64,000 nucleotides of DNA from Peribacillus frigoritolerans_B. GTDB taxonomy: Bacteria; Bacillota; Bacilli; Bacillales; DSM-1321. Of this stretch, positions 25,506 through 35,492 are shown piece after piece (position 1 is the first letter of the stretch; the number at the start of each line of letters is the position of its first letter). The stretch lies in the NCBI RefSeq assembly GCF_044762665.1, contig NZ_JBIWES010000002.1:186001-250000 (forward strand). The letters run 5' to 3'. Below the pieces are notes generated by a model. The model saw only the letters and a program-made list of their open reading frames with translations, was not told where the DNA came from and did not search any database. The position numbers and the translations under genes are program-made.

Positions 25506-26513
25506 ATGATCAAGGATCTTCTCCACTCCGCTCCAAGCCTACTGAATTTTGGCATTTTTTTTGGTTTGGCAGTCCTGCTCCTGTTTGTCGTATTAGGGTT
25601 TGTAACCTATGGAATCCTTTCGGAGCGTAAAATCATGGGATTCATGCAGATGCGTATCGGCCCAAACCAAATTGGAGGGAAATGGGGTCTCTTGCAGACC
25701 GTTGCTGATGTTTTGAAACTTTTGATCAAGGAAGATACGATACCCAAGAAAGCTGATAAACCGTTATATATTTTAGCTCCGGTAATTGCTTTTGCTCCAG
25801 CTTTCATGGTCCTTGCCACCTTGCCGTTCACCGATGCCTTCCAATTTGCTGATATTGGTGTCGGACTGCTTTATTATATGGCGATTTCCGGCATATCGAC
25901 CATCGGCATCGTCACTGCGGGGTGGGCATCCAATAATAAATATTCTTTGATTGGCGGAATGAGGGCAGCCGCGCAAATGATATCTTATGAGATCCCTTTG
26001 GTGATGTCGCTGGTGGGAATCGTCCTCATAACAGGCAGTTTAAACTTGAATGATATAGTTGCAGCCCAGGAGAAGGTTTGGTTCATTTTTCTTCAGCCGG
26101 TTGCGTTCATCGTGTTTTTCATTGCATCGGTTGCCGAGTTGAACAGGGTTCCTTTTGACCTACCGGAAGCGGAATCTGAACTTGTTGCAGGCTATCATGT
26201 TGAATACTCTGGATTTCGCTGGGCCTTCTTTATGTTATCCGAATATGTGTATATGTTTGCAATGGCAACGCTAACCACTGTATTATTTTTAGGGGGATGG
26301 AATTCTATTCCGTTTTTGGATTTTATTCCGGCAGCCATCTGGTTCGGTCTGAAGTTCAGTGCCGTATTCTATATATTGGTCTGGATCCGTGTAACATTTC
26401 CTCGTATAAGGGCTGATCAATTGATGGAATTCGGATGGAAAGTGCTGCTTCCGGTTGCATTGGCAAATATATTTTTGACGGCACTAATAAAAGAATTGAT
26501 TAACCTTTTTTAG
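25506..26513 (+). CDS. nuoH: NADH-quinone oxidoreductase subunit H
   Basis: Membrane subunit at the arm junction that forms part of the quinone chamber and first proton channel. It has eight hydrophobic segments, the loop motif GPNQIGGKWGLLQ, the acidic EAESELVAGYHVEYSGFRWAFF and the C-terminal PRIRADQLMEFGWKVLLP. It is 335 aa. Confidence 0.95.
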   Translation: MIKDLLHSAPSLLNFGIFFGLAVLLLFVVLGFVTYGILSERKIMGFMQMRIGPNQIGGKWGLLQTVADVLKLLIKEDTIPKKADKPLYILAPVIAFAPAFMVLATLPFTDAFQFADIGVGLLYYMAISGISTIGIVTAGWASNNKYSLIGGMRAAAQMISYEIPLVMSLVGIVLITGSLNLNDIVAAQEKVWFIFLQPVAFIVFFIASVAELNRVPFDLPEAESELVAGYHVEYSGFRWAFFMLSEYVYMFAMATLTTVLFLGGWNSIPFLDFIPAAIWFGLKFSAVFYILVWIRVTFPRIRADQLMEFGWKVLLPVALANIFLTALIKELINLF

Positions 26514-26546
26514 AAACTTAAGCTGGTCGGAAAGCGAGGGATTTAT

Positions 26547-26966
26547 ATGCTTGGTTTAGCAAAAGGTTTAACCTATACATTAAAGAACTTGACGAGGAAA
26601 AAAGTGACCTATGACTACCCGAATGAGCCGCTTCCGCTTCCAGACCGATTTCGCGGAATCCAAAAATTTTATCCTGAAAAGTGTATCGTATGCAATCAAT
26701 GCGTGACGATTTGTCCCACGGATTGTATTCAATTAACTGGTAAGAAACATCCGGACCCGTCGAAAAAAGGGAAAATCATCGATACGTATGACATCAATTT
26801 CGAGATTTGCATTTTATGTGATTTATGTACGGAGGTCTGCCCTACAGAAGCGATCGTGATGACGAATCAATTCGAGCTGGCCGAGTATAGCCGTGATCAT
26901 CTATTTAAAAACCTGGAGTGGCTGGATGAAAATGATGAAAATATCCGGAAGGTGAATAAAGTATGA
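26547..26966 (+). CDS. nuoI: NADH-quinone oxidoreductase subunit I (two 4Fe-4S clusters)
   Basis: Ferredoxin-like subunit with clusters N6a and N6b. The two motifs are CIVCNQCVTICP near residue 50 and CILCDLCTEVCP near residue 90. It is 139 aa. The last four bases overlap the nuoJ start. Confidence 0.95.
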   Translation: MLGLAKGLTYTLKNLTRKKVTYDYPNEPLPLPDRFRGIQKFYPEKCIVCNQCVTICPTDCIQLTGKKHPDPSKKGKIIDTYDINFEICILCDLCTEVCPTEAIVMTNQFELAEYSRDHLFKNLEWLDENDENIRKVNKV

Positions 26967-27481
26967 GTTTGTCGGGTGAATTAATTGCCTTTATTGGTTT
27001 GGCACTCGTCGCGATAGTAGGCGGGGTGCTGCTGATTACCTTAACAAAAGTGGTGCACATGGTAATCGCTCTTGTTTTTACTTTCTTGGGCATTGCAGGC
27101 ATTTATATGTTACTTTCGGCCGAGTTTGTCGCCATTGTCCAAATCCTTATTTATTCAGGGGCAATCACGATCGTGATGCTATTCGGGATCATGCTGACAA
27201 AACACCAAGAAAATGATGCACCCACTAAAGGGGGCTGGGGGAATTTCTCCTTGCTGGCAGCGATTGCTGGATTTGCCGTAGCAGTGTATCTGGGGATTTA
27301 CAATCTGGATATACCTGTACAGCCAACGGCCTTGCATGAGGAAAATACAAAGCAAATAGGAATCGAACTTTTTTCAAAATATGTAATTCCATTTGAAGTG
27401 ATGTCGGTACTCCTGCTTGTTGCTTTAGTCGGTGCCATCGTACTGGCTAAAAAAGATGATGAGGAGGGAGATCAATCATGA
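26963..27481 (+). CDS. nuoJ: NADH-quinone oxidoreductase subunit J
   Basis: Membrane subunit with five hydrophobic segments. The signature LSAEFVAIVQILIYSGAITIVMLFGIML (a pi-bulge helix region) is clear. It is 172 aa and overlaps both nuoI and nuoK by 4 nt, so translation is coupled. Confidence 0.94.
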   Translation: MSLSGELIAFIGLALVAIVGGVLLITLTKVVHMVIALVFTFLGIAGIYMLLSAEFVAIVQILIYSGAITIVMLFGIMLTKHQENDAPTKGGWGNFSLLAAIAGFAVAVYLGIYNLDIPVQPTALHEENTKQIGIELFSKYVIPFEVMSVLLLVALVGAIVLAKKDDEEGDQS

Positions 27482-27792
27482 CGGGAGTTCCTTTGTCGGC
27501 TTACCTTGTGTTGGCACTCGTTTTATTTTGTATAGGGCTGTATGGTGCCTTAACGAAAAGAAATGCAGTCATTGTTTTGATTTCAATCGAGCTGATGCTT
27601 AACGCTGCAAATATCAATTTAGTTGCCTTCAGTAAATTCGGGGTAACGCCATCCATTACGGGTCAAGTTTTTTCCTTATTCACGATTACGATCGCTGCGG
27701 CCGAGGCAGCTGTTGGGCTGGCCATACTAATGTCCCTTTATCGCAATCGGAAGACGGTTAATGTCGATGAAATGGAGATTATGAAGAATTGA
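27478..27792 (+). CDS. nuoK: NADH-quinone oxidoreductase subunit K
   Basis: Three-helix membrane subunit. The conserved acidic residue in ISIELMLNAANINLVAF and the EAAVGLAILMSLYRNR motif identify it. It is 104 aa, of normal length. Confidence 0.95.
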   Translation: MTGVPLSAYLVLALVLFCIGLYGALTKRNAVIVLISIELMLNAANINLVAFSKFGVTPSITGQVFSLFTITIAAAEAAVGLAILMSLYRNRKTVNVDEMEIMKN

Positions 27793-27826
27793 AGGTTTAT
27801 ATAAATGAAGAAGGGGATTTGATACG

Positions 27827-29698
27827 ATGATGGAGCACGCATGGCTCATACCGATCTTTCCACTCGTCACGTTTCTGGTTCTGCTTCTATCAGGCGGGCG
27901 GTTGCGGGAACGAGGGGCTTTTATAGGGATAATATGTACATTGGCTTCGTTCGTTTTATCGTTGCTTGTCCTGATCGAGCGATTTAAAGAACCTACTTAT
28001 AATATATCGATAGATTGGCTTTCCTTCGGAGGGACGCAACTTACAGCTGGATTCGAAATCAATCAGCTCAATGCCTTGATGCTTGTGGTCATTTCCCTTG
28101 TCAGCCTGCTTGTCCAGTTATATTCGAAGGGGTATATGAAGGGTGAAGTGCGATTCTCCATTTTTTATGCTTATCTGGGCTTCTTCACCTTTGCCATGCT
28201 TGGGCTTGTCATGGCACCCAATTTATTACAACTTTATATCTTCTGGGAATTGGTCGGGGTGGGCTCTTTCCTGCTCATTGGTTTTTACTTTTATAAACTG
28301 GAAGCTAAGGCTGCGGCGAAGAAGGCATTCATCATGACCAGGATTGGGGATGTAGGGCTCTTAATCGGCATCATTCTTCTATTCTGGGAAACAGGCAGCT
28401 TTGAATATGGAGAGATCTTTCAAGCCGTTCAATCAGGCATGATATCAAGTGAAAAACTGACATTAATCGCTATTTTGATTTTTATCGGTGCGGTTGGGAA
28501 GTCTGGGCAATTTCCACTTCACACATGGCTTCCGGATGCAATGGAAGGCCCGACTCCGGTTTCCGCATTGATACACGCAGCAACCATGGTTGCTGCAGGG
28601 GTTTACCTGGTGGCGGCCATGTTTCCGTTATTCATGGCCAGTTTTGCTGCAATGCAGATCGTAGCAATAACAGGTGGAATTACAGCCATATTTGCTGCAA
28701 GCATTGCCATAGTGCAAAAGGATGTTAAGCGTGTATTGGCCTATTCGACAATCTCTCAGCTTGGTTTTATGATGCTTGCTTTGGGTACTTCGGGATATGT
28801 GGCCGGGGTGTTTCATTTAATGACCCATGCCTTTTTTAAAGCATTGCTGTTTTTGGCAGCAGGCAGTGTTATTCACGCTATACATACACAGGATATGGAA
28901 AAGATGGGCGGATTATGGCGTAAGTTGAATTGGACTGGGCCGCTGTTCTTGACTGGCACGTTAGCGATATCGGGGTTTCCGTTGCTCTCGGGCTTTTTCA
29001 GTAAAGATGAAATTCTAATGGCAGCATGGGAGAATGGTAGTTATATATTGTTTGGTCTAGCGGTGGTTACCTCCTTTTTAACTGCGTTTTATATGTTCCG
29101 GCTGTTTTTCATGATGTTTGCAGGCGATTCACGAAGTCAAGTAGAACAGGTCAAGGAATCACCTTTCACCATGCTAATTCCCATGCTAGCATTGGCTTTG
29201 CTTGCTGTAATCGGCGGGTATATCCAAACGCCGTGGTTTGGAACTTTCCTTGGGGAGTGGCTTGTGGAGGGAAATGAAGCTCTTCTAGGCGCCAGCCATA
29301 GTGAGGGGCCCGTTTGGATAATGTTGCTGGCCGTGCTTGTATCGCTGGCTGGGATTTACCTCGCTTATATGATATACGCTAAAAAGAAGTTACCTCGGCA
29401 ATGGCTTGTCAAGGAAAACTCCGAGGTATATAGGATTTTGGAAAATAAGTATTATATTGATGAGATTTACCATTTTACTGCAGGCTATGCAATCAAAGGC
29501 TTTAGTATATTCCTATCTTATATTGAAAGGTTCATTGTCGGTGGCCTGGTTTCCACTGTAACGAGTTCAATAGAAGGATTGGGGAAAATAGGGTCTAAAC
29601 TGCAAACGGGACAGGTACAGCAATATGGCATGATAGCCTTTCTGGGACTTGCGGTACTGTTGGTGATTTTTGCAGTAACTGGGGGGTATCTAAGATGA
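27827..29698 (+). CDS. nuoL: NADH-quinone oxidoreductase subunit L
   Basis: Distal antiporter-like proton pump, 623 aa, with about 15 membrane helices and the long lateral helix expected near the C-terminus. Key motifs are FWELVGVGSFLLIGF, the Lys/His helix KSGQFPLHTWLPDAMEGPTPVSALIHAATMV and AYSTISQLGFM. Two ATG codons occur in tandem at 27827 and 27830. The last 4 nt overlap nuoM. Confidence 0.95.
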   Translation: MMEHAWLIPIFPLVTFLVLLLSGGRLRERGAFIGIICTLASFVLSLLVLIERFKEPTYNISIDWLSFGGTQLTAGFEINQLNALMLVVISLVSLLVQLYSKGYMKGEVRFSIFYAYLGFFTFAMLGLVMAPNLLQLYIFWELVGVGSFLLIGFYFYKLEAKAAAKKAFIMTRIGDVGLLIGIILLFWETGSFEYGEIFQAVQSGMISSEKLTLIAILIFIGAVGKSGQFPLHTWLPDAMEGPTPVSALIHAATMVAAGVYLVAAMFPLFMASFAAMQIVAITGGITAIFAASIAIVQKDVKRVLAYSTISQLGFMMLALGTSGYVAGVFHLMTHAFFKALLFLAAGSVIHAIHTQDMEKMGGLWRKLNWTGPLFLTGTLAISGFPLLSGFFSKDEILMAAWENGSYILFGLAVVTSFLTAFYMFRLFFMMFAGDSRSQVEQVKESPFTMLIPMLALALLAVIGGYIQTPWFGTFLGEWLVEGNEALLGASHSEGPVWIMLLAVLVSLAGIYLAYMIYAKKKLPRQWLVKENSEVYRILENKYYIDEIYHFTAGYAIKGFSIFLSYIERFIVGGLVSTVTSSIEGLGKIGSKLQTGQVQQYGMIAFLGLAVLLVIFAVTGGYLR

Positions 29699-31218
29699 AT
29701 GTCTATTTGCTCTCGCTTTTAGTGTTTTCACCGTTGCTGGGCATAGTGATGGTTGCACTCATGCCGAAAAAAGAGGAAAGGACGATTAAACAATTTGGCT
29801 TTTTCGGAACACTGCCTCCCCTTTTCCTATCGTTCTTTCTATGCAGCCAATATTATTCGGGCGTGGCCCTATCCTTATTTGACATTAAGTTGAATTGGAT
29901 CAGGTTTGGAAATTTGGAGATGTATGATCCCAAGCTGTTCACGGTTGACTTTGAGTTGGGGCTGGATGGATTAAGTCTCATCTTCATATTACTGACAACA
30001 ATCATTTCATCACTGGCCGCAATCGCATCCATTTATATAAAAAAAGAATGGAAAGGGTATTATTTGTTATTTTTGATCCTGGAGATTGGAATGCTCGGTG
30101 TCTTCACGGCAGAAAATTTGATCCTTTTTTTCATTTTTTTTGAAATGACTTTGATTCCTGCTTTCTTTTTAATTGGCAGATGGGGCTTTCTGGAGAGGGA
30201 GAAAGCTTCTTATAGTTTTCTGATTTATAATGGCATTGGTTCGGCTGTTTTATTGGTAGCCATTTTGATTTTGTTTGCCAGGACAGGTACGACCAACATT
30301 GCAGCATTGACACAGATGATGACAATGGGCGGTGTTTCGCTTTTTGCACCCATATCCGATTCGATGAAATATGGTTTATGTCTCGCATTTCTCGTGGCAT
30401 TTGCGATAAAGCTGCCCGTCTTTCCCTTTCACAGCTGGATGGTGCGGGTCCATGCAGAAGCACCTCCATCAATAGTCATGATACATGCGGGTGTCTTATT
30501 GAAAATTGGGGCATATGGAATCATCCGGTTTGGAATGGGGATATTTCCTGAACAATATAAAAGCTTGGCCTTTACCATTGTCCTATTTGGGGTCCTCAGT
30601 TTTTTATATGGAGCATTTCTAGCATTGGTACAAACGGATTTCAAGCTCGTTTTAGCCTACTCATCAATCTCACATATGGGTATCGTCATGATGGGGCTGG
30701 GGGCCTTGAATGAAGCGGGCATTCAGGGAGCCATTTTTCAAGTAATCTCACACGGGCTAATTGCTGCTTTGCTGTTTTTCTTGGTGGGAGTGTTGTATGA
30801 GCGTATGGGAACCACGATGCTTCCTAAGCTTGGGGGCCTGGCCAATTCGATGCCGATTTTTTCAGGTTTTATGTTAGCTTGCGGGATGGCTTCACTCGGT
30901 TTGCCTGGCATGTCCGGCTTCATCAGTGAATTCATGGTATTTCTTGGCTTATTCAAGAGTCAGCCGTTGCTAGCGGCAATAGGGGTGATCGGGCTGGTAT
31001 TAACCGCTGTTTATGTATTGAGGGCGGTCATGCTGATGACTTTCGGGAAAAATGATAGCTTGATAGAAAAAGAGAAATTGGACCTAAGGGGCTGGGAGTT
31101 TTTGCCGGCGTTCGTTCTTCTCGGTTTGATAGTATCTGTTGGGGTATACCCAAATTTGTTAGGCGGGCCTCTTCAAGGAACGATTGAAGCCATGATGCTT
31201 GCTCTAGGGGGGCGATGA
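29695..31218 (+). CDS. nuoM: NADH-quinone oxidoreductase subunit M
   Basis: Second antiporter-like proton pump, 507 aa. The motifs FFEMTLIPAFFLIGRWG, KLPVFPFHSWMVRVHAEAPPS and AYSSISHMGIVMMG mark the conserved Glu, Lys and channel residues. It overlaps nuoL and precedes nuoN by 3 nt. Confidence 0.95.
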   Translation: MNVYLLSLLVFSPLLGIVMVALMPKKEERTIKQFGFFGTLPPLFLSFFLCSQYYSGVALSLFDIKLNWIRFGNLEMYDPKLFTVDFELGLDGLSLIFILLTTIISSLAAIASIYIKKEWKGYYLLFLILEIGMLGVFTAENLILFFIFFEMTLIPAFFLIGRWGFLEREKASYSFLIYNGIGSAVLLVAILILFARTGTTNIAALTQMMTMGGVSLFAPISDSMKYGLCLAFLVAFAIKLPVFPFHSWMVRVHAEAPPSIVMIHAGVLLKIGAYGIIRFGMGIFPEQYKSLAFTIVLFGVLSFLYGAFLALVQTDFKLVLAYSSISHMGIVMMGLGALNEAGIQGAIFQVISHGLIAALLFFLVGVLYERMGTTMLPKLGGLANSMPIFSGFMLACGMASLGLPGMSGFISEFMVFLGLFKSQPLLAAIGVIGLVLTAVYVLRAVMLMTFGKNDSLIEKEKLDLRGWEFLPAFVLLGLIVSVGVYPNLLGGPLQGTIEAMMLALGGR

Positions 31219-31221
31219 AGG

Positions 31222-32748
31222 ATGGATTGGAACACGATGCTTTCTTATGATTGGGGAGCGATGATGCCCGAATTCATCATCCTTGGAACGACCATGATTC
31301 TTTCAATACTGGATTTATTCTGGCCGAAGCACTTTAATCGGAGAAAACTGGCATGGCTCGCGCTAACCGGAATCATTTTGGCATGTTTATCACTGATTAG
31401 CCTGCTGTCCTTTGAGACAGTCAGTATTTTATCCGACACATTTCGATTAGATTCATTTGCAAAAGCTTTTAAGCTGTTACTATTATTCGGAGCGGCCCTA
31501 ATCATCCTTCTGGCTGAAGGCTATGAACCGCAAGAGGGGCTGCGGGAGCACCGGGGGGAATTTTATTATCTGTTCCTGACCGCTTTGCTTGGAGCGATGA
31601 TCATGTCCTCAAGCGGTGATTTGATAACGCTGTTCGTTGGATTGGAACTTCTTTCACTTTCATCTTATATATTAGTCGGAATACGCAAGCATGATCGGAA
31701 GTCCAACGAAGCGTCGATGAAGTATGTGATAAACGGAGGCATTTCCACGGCAATCACTTTATTCGGGATGAGTTATTTATATGGAGTGACCGGTTCCGTC
31801 AATCTAGGAGAAATGAGCCGGACGATGGCTGGGATGACGGATGGGCAGCTGCAGTACATCATGGGACTCGCTTTCTTCATGGTATTTGTCGGTGTATCCT
31901 TCAAGATTGCCGCCGCACCGTTTCATATGTGGGCGCCGGATGTCTATGAAGGGGCACCGACACCGGTCGCAGCCTTTTTGAGTGTAATCTCGAAAATGGC
32001 GGGTTTCGTCATCATCCTGCGCCTTTTTCTCTCGTTGTTCCTGACCGCTTCCGGTGATACGTTCGGAGCGCTCGACTTTTTGGATAAAAATAATATCTAT
32101 ATAGCTTCATTGGCGGGGCTGACGATCATCATTGGAAATGTGATTGCGTTAAGGCAGCAAAATTTAAAACGGATGTTCGCCTATTCAAGCATCGCTCATG
32201 CGGGTTACCTGCTTGTTGCGGTGGCTACATTGGGCGGTGGATATTTCCTCCTGGATACGGTCTGGTTTTACCTAATGGCTTATGTATTAATGAATATCGG
32301 TGTATTTGCAGTCATTCAGCTGCTCTCCAGTCAAAGTGGGTCTGAAGATATCAGCATTCTTGCAGGACTGGGGAGGAAATCACCGTATCTTGCCATGGCA
32401 TTCACCATATTCATCCTGTCGCTTGCTGGAATTCCCGGAACGACAGGTTTCATTGGCAAACTCAATATTTTTCTTGGCACATTCATAACCGAGCCTGGAC
32501 ATTTCGTCCTTGCGGGAATCATGATTGCAGGAACCATTGTGTCCTATGTGTATTATTTCGGATTATTGGTGCAGGTCTTTTTCCGACCGATTCATTCAGA
32601 AAAGGTCATTAAGATTCGTCCGGGTCTTTACGCCGTGTTGATCATATGCGTAATGGGCACCATACTTCTCGGGGTGGCGCCAAATATTGCCTTTGATTTT
32701 ATTCATGATCAATTTGGTGATTTTACAGACTTTATTTCGAGCAAATGA
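31222..32748 (+). CDS. nuoN: NADH-quinone oxidoreductase subunit N
   Basis: Third antiporter-like proton pump, 508 aa, about 14 helices. The motifs GLELLSLSSYILVG, KIAAAPFHMWAPDVYEGAPTPVAAFL and FAYSSIAHAGYLL are typical. It is the last gene of the operon. No nuoE, nuoF or nuoG is present anywhere in the window, so this is the 11-subunit form of complex I without the NADH-oxidising module. Confidence 0.95.
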   Translation: MDWNTMLSYDWGAMMPEFIILGTTMILSILDLFWPKHFNRRKLAWLALTGIILACLSLISLLSFETVSILSDTFRLDSFAKAFKLLLLFGAALIILLAEGYEPQEGLREHRGEFYYLFLTALLGAMIMSSSGDLITLFVGLELLSLSSYILVGIRKHDRKSNEASMKYVINGGISTAITLFGMSYLYGVTGSVNLGEMSRTMAGMTDGQLQYIMGLAFFMVFVGVSFKIAAAPFHMWAPDVYEGAPTPVAAFLSVISKMAGFVIILRLFLSLFLTASGDTFGALDFLDKNNIYIASLAGLTIIIGNVIALRQQNLKRMFAYSSIAHAGYLLVAVATLGGGYFLLDTVWFYLMAYVLMNIGVFAVIQLLSSQSGSEDISILAGLGRKSPYLAMAFTIFILSLAGIPGTTGFIGKLNIFLGTFITEPGHFVLAGIMIAGTIVSYVYYFGLLVQVFFRPIHSEKVIKIRPGLYAVLIICVMGTILLGVAPNIAFDFIHDQFGDFTDFISSK

Positions 32749-32763
32749 TATAATGCCTGTATC

Positions 32764-32792
32764 AGAGGCTTGTTCCATTGGATCAAGCCTCT
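32764..32792 (+). terminator. Hairpin at the end of the nuo operon
   Basis: AGAGGCTTG and CAAGCCTCT form a perfect 9-bp stem over an 11-nt loop. The T-rich tail is weak (ATTTACAGTTTT), so termination may be partial. Confidence 0.6.
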
Positions 32793-32897
32793 ATTTACAG
32801 TTTTAAAAAGATATTTTGCAATTCTTCCTTTTTAATTCCAAATATGAAGGGGTTTTGTGTTAGAATAGAATTCGGGTGTCTTTTAGGAGGTATGTAC

Positions 32898-33140
32898 ATG
32901 TTTTCAGCAATGGGACAGCAGGCTTTAACAGGAATAATTGCACACTTGTTTTTCATTGCAGTTACCTGGTGGGCTTTACAGGCATTACATTTTGATAAAA
33001 TGTTAAGATCCAATTCGGTCATCAAGGCCAGGGTATTATATATTTTATTAACGGTTGCCATCGGTTCAGTTGTAAGTAATTTCTTCCTCGACTACCTGGG
33101 ATTTGCAAACCAACTTCCGTATATGTTTAGTAATGACTGA
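32898..33140 (+). CDS. ywzB: DUF1146 small membrane protein (YwzB)
   Basis: The 80-aa protein has two hydrophobic helices and the family pattern IAHLFFIAVTWWALQAL, then VAIGSVVSNFFLDYL. Its function is unknown; it is conserved in Bacillaceae beside ywmB and murA. An open frame extends upstream to 32778, but AGGAGG lies 7 nt before the ATG at 32898. It is the first gene of the block leading to murA. Confidence 0.85.
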   Translation: MFSAMGQQALTGIIAHLFFIAVTWWALQALHFDKMLRSNSVIKARVLYILLTVAIGSVVSNFFLDYLGFANQLPYMFSND

Positions 33141-33299
33141 TAAGCTGTAAGACTTTTCTTATAGCAAAATATGATTCTACTCTTGTATTCGCTTTTGCTT
33201 CCTGCCAATTTAAGGGGGAAGGTGTCACCAATTGTCGGAAAACTCGAAGTATGATCTCTCTCCTTATGGAAAGAATGTGTAAAAGGGGAGGGATTTAAC

Positions 33300-34049
33300 A
33301 TGTATTTTTTAAATAAAAAAATGTTAACATACATAGTATTTCTCGGTTTGATGGTGATTTTAATTGGGAATAGTACGATTGTGGCAGAAAGTAAACCAGA
33401 TATAGTTAAAATGGTGGGACTGTTACAAACAGATAAAAATTTAGACATAGAGGATTGGTCTGTACTCACTAGAGAAATAAATAAAGAGATTACAACTAAA
33501 CAAGAGTTTGAAAGCGAAGTTACAGCTTTAAAACGAAAATACCCTCAATTTCAATGGCACCGGAAAGATGATGCTTCCGGCTGGAAGGCTGAGGCGTTAA
33601 CTTACAATATCGATTCAGGTCTGACCGAGTCTATCAAAATAATGACAACGGAAGAGAAATTTGATAAAGTTACCTATGTTATTTACGAAGTGAAGGGGAA
33701 AAAGTGGAAGAAAGCCAATGAGGCATTTTTTACCGCTGCGTTCCAAAACAGGGTGAATGACCTATTTATAGGAACTCCTTCAATTTTTTCTTGTATTAAA
33801 GGGTCTATCAATGATAATATGAATTCGGTTTTAAACTCTAAAACTGAAGACCTGTTAGATATGTTCCAAGCAAGGGAAATTGAGAGTGTGCATGAAACAA
33901 ACTTTACATCTATATCTGCACATTCAACATTGTTTAAACAACCTTTGACAAAAGAAAAATTAAATTTGCAGTTTGGGCTACGGACAGAAGGATTGGGTGA
34001 CCGAACGAACTTTGTAGTTGGCACACCAATCATAACGTTTGAATATTAA
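33300..34049 (+). CDS. ywmB: YwmB family protein
   Basis: A 249-aa probable secreted or membrane-anchored protein with an N-terminal hydrophobic segment (residues about 8-29) and a two-lobed alpha/beta domain. The family (DUF1779, YwmB, TATA-box-like fold) has no known function and is found in spore-forming bacilli just before murAA-spoIID. GGGGAGGG precedes the ATG. The spacing to murA is 32 nt with no terminator, so the two may be cotranscribed. Confidence 0.82.
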   Translation: MYFLNKKMLTYIVFLGLMVILIGNSTIVAESKPDIVKMVGLLQTDKNLDIEDWSVLTREINKEITTKQEFESEVTALKRKYPQFQWHRKDDASGWKAEALTYNIDSGLTESIKIMTTEEKFDKVTYVIYEVKGKKWKKANEAFFTAAFQNRVNDLFIGTPSIFSCIKGSINDNMNSVLNSKTEDLLDMFQAREIESVHETNFTSISAHSTLFKQPLTKEKLNLQFGLRTEGLGDRTNFVVGTPIITFEY

Positions 34050-34081
34050 TATAGAGAAAATGGACGCGGAGGGGAATACTT

Positions 34082-35386
34082 TTGGAAAAAATCATCGTCC
34101 GCGGCGGAAAAAGGCTTAGCGGGACAGTTAAAGTAGAAGGTGCTAAAAACGCCGTTTTGCCAGTTATCGCTGCAACATTATTAGCAAGTGATGGGAAAAG
34201 TATCATTAAAGATGTTCCTACGCTCTCCGATGTATATACAATCAATGAAGTATTGCGCAACTTAAATGCAGATGTTGCCTTTCATGACAATCAAGTAACT
34301 GTAGATGCATCAAGAGAGTTATTAGAAGAAGCACCATTTGAATATGTACGTAAAATGAGAGCTTCCGTTTTAGTGATGGGCTCATTACTAGCAAGGAATG
34401 GCCGGGCCCGCGTTGCTCTTCCTGGTGGCTGTGCCATCGGATCACGTCCTATCGACCAGCATTTAAAGGGCTTTGAAGCGATGGGAGCAAAAGTGAAGGT
34501 CGGCAATGGTTTCATTGATGCCGAGGTAGAAGGCAGACTTAAGGGTGCAAGAGTGTATCTTGACTTCCCGAGTGTTGGTGCCACCGAAAACATCATGATG
34601 GCTGCTACACTTGCTGAAGGTATAACTATTCTTGAAAATGTGGCCAAAGAGCCTGAAATTGTAGATCTTGCGAATCTCCTTAATAAAATGGGTGCCAAAG
34701 TCAGAGGTGCCGGTACTGGTACGATGAGAATCGAAGGTGTCGATAAATTATATGGCACTGAACATACGATTATACCTGACCGTATCGAAGCTGGTACATT
34801 CATGACAGCGGCCGCTCTTACTGGCGGCAATGTTCTTGTTCAAGGAGCTGTACCTGAACACCTTACTTCCCTTATTGCTAAAATGGAGGAAATGGGCGTT
34901 AAAATTCTTGAAGAAGAAGATGGATTACGCGTTATCGGTCCAAAAACCTTGAAGGCCATTGACATCAAAACAATGCCGCATCCTGGTTTCCCGACTGATA
35001 TGCAATCGCAAATGATGGCATTATTACTGCGTGCCGAAGGAACAAGTATGATTACGGAGACCGTTTTCGAAAACCGTTTTATGCATGTTGAAGAATTCCG
35101 TCGCATGAATGCCAATATTAAAATAGAAGGCCGTTCCGTTATCGTTAATGGACCAACTAACATTCAAGGTGCTGAAGTAGCTGCAACAGATTTACGTGCC
35201 GCGGCAGCGCTCATCCTGACTGGATTGGTTGCAGATGGCATTACACGTGTTACAGAATTGAAGCATCTTGACAGAGGATACGTGAATTTCCATGGTAAAT
35301 TGGCATCTCTAGGTGCGGATGTGGAACGTATTAACGAAGATGTACCTGCTGCTGAAACAAAAAAAATTGCAGATTTAAACGCATAA
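34082..35386 (+). CDS. murA: UDP-N-acetylglucosamine 1-carboxyvinyltransferase
   Basis: Catalyses the first committed step of peptidoglycan synthesis, transfer of enolpyruvyl from PEP to UDP-GlcNAc. The active-site cysteine, the target of fosfomycin, is present in GGCAIGSRPIDQHL. KVEGAKNAVLPVIAA at the N-terminus supplies the catalytic Lys-Asn pair. The start is a TTG at 34082 behind GGAGGGG; the product is 434 aa. Position before spoIID identifies it as murAA, the main copy in bacilli. Confidence 0.97.
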   Translation: MEKIIVRGGKRLSGTVKVEGAKNAVLPVIAATLLASDGKSIIKDVPTLSDVYTINEVLRNLNADVAFHDNQVTVDASRELLEEAPFEYVRKMRASVLVMGSLLARNGRARVALPGGCAIGSRPIDQHLKGFEAMGAKVKVGNGFIDAEVEGRLKGARVYLDFPSVGATENIMMAATLAEGITILENVAKEPEIVDLANLLNKMGAKVRGAGTGTMRIEGVDKLYGTEHTIIPDRIEAGTFMTAAALTGGNVLVQGAVPEHLTSLIAKMEEMGVKILEEEDGLRVIGPKTLKAIDIKTMPHPGFPTDMQSQMMALLLRAEGTSMITETVFENRFMHVEEFRRMNANIKIEGRSVIVNGPTNIQGAEVAATDLRAAAALILTGLVADGITRVTELKHLDRGYVNFHGKLASLGADVERINEDVPAAETKKIADLNA

Positions 35387-35398
35387 GTAGCTTATAAA

Positions 35399-35440
35399 AC
35401 CATTCACGTTCGAATCTCTGAACCGTGAATGGTTTTTTTT
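35399..35440 (+). terminator. Terminator after murA
   Basis: ACCATTCACG pairs with CGTGAATGGT, with an inner TTC/GAA pair, followed by eight T residues. Confidence 0.92.
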
Positions 35441-35492
35441 GTCTTGTTCCGGATTCATCGCCGACAGTTAAGTAGTTGTAGTTTTTCTATTC

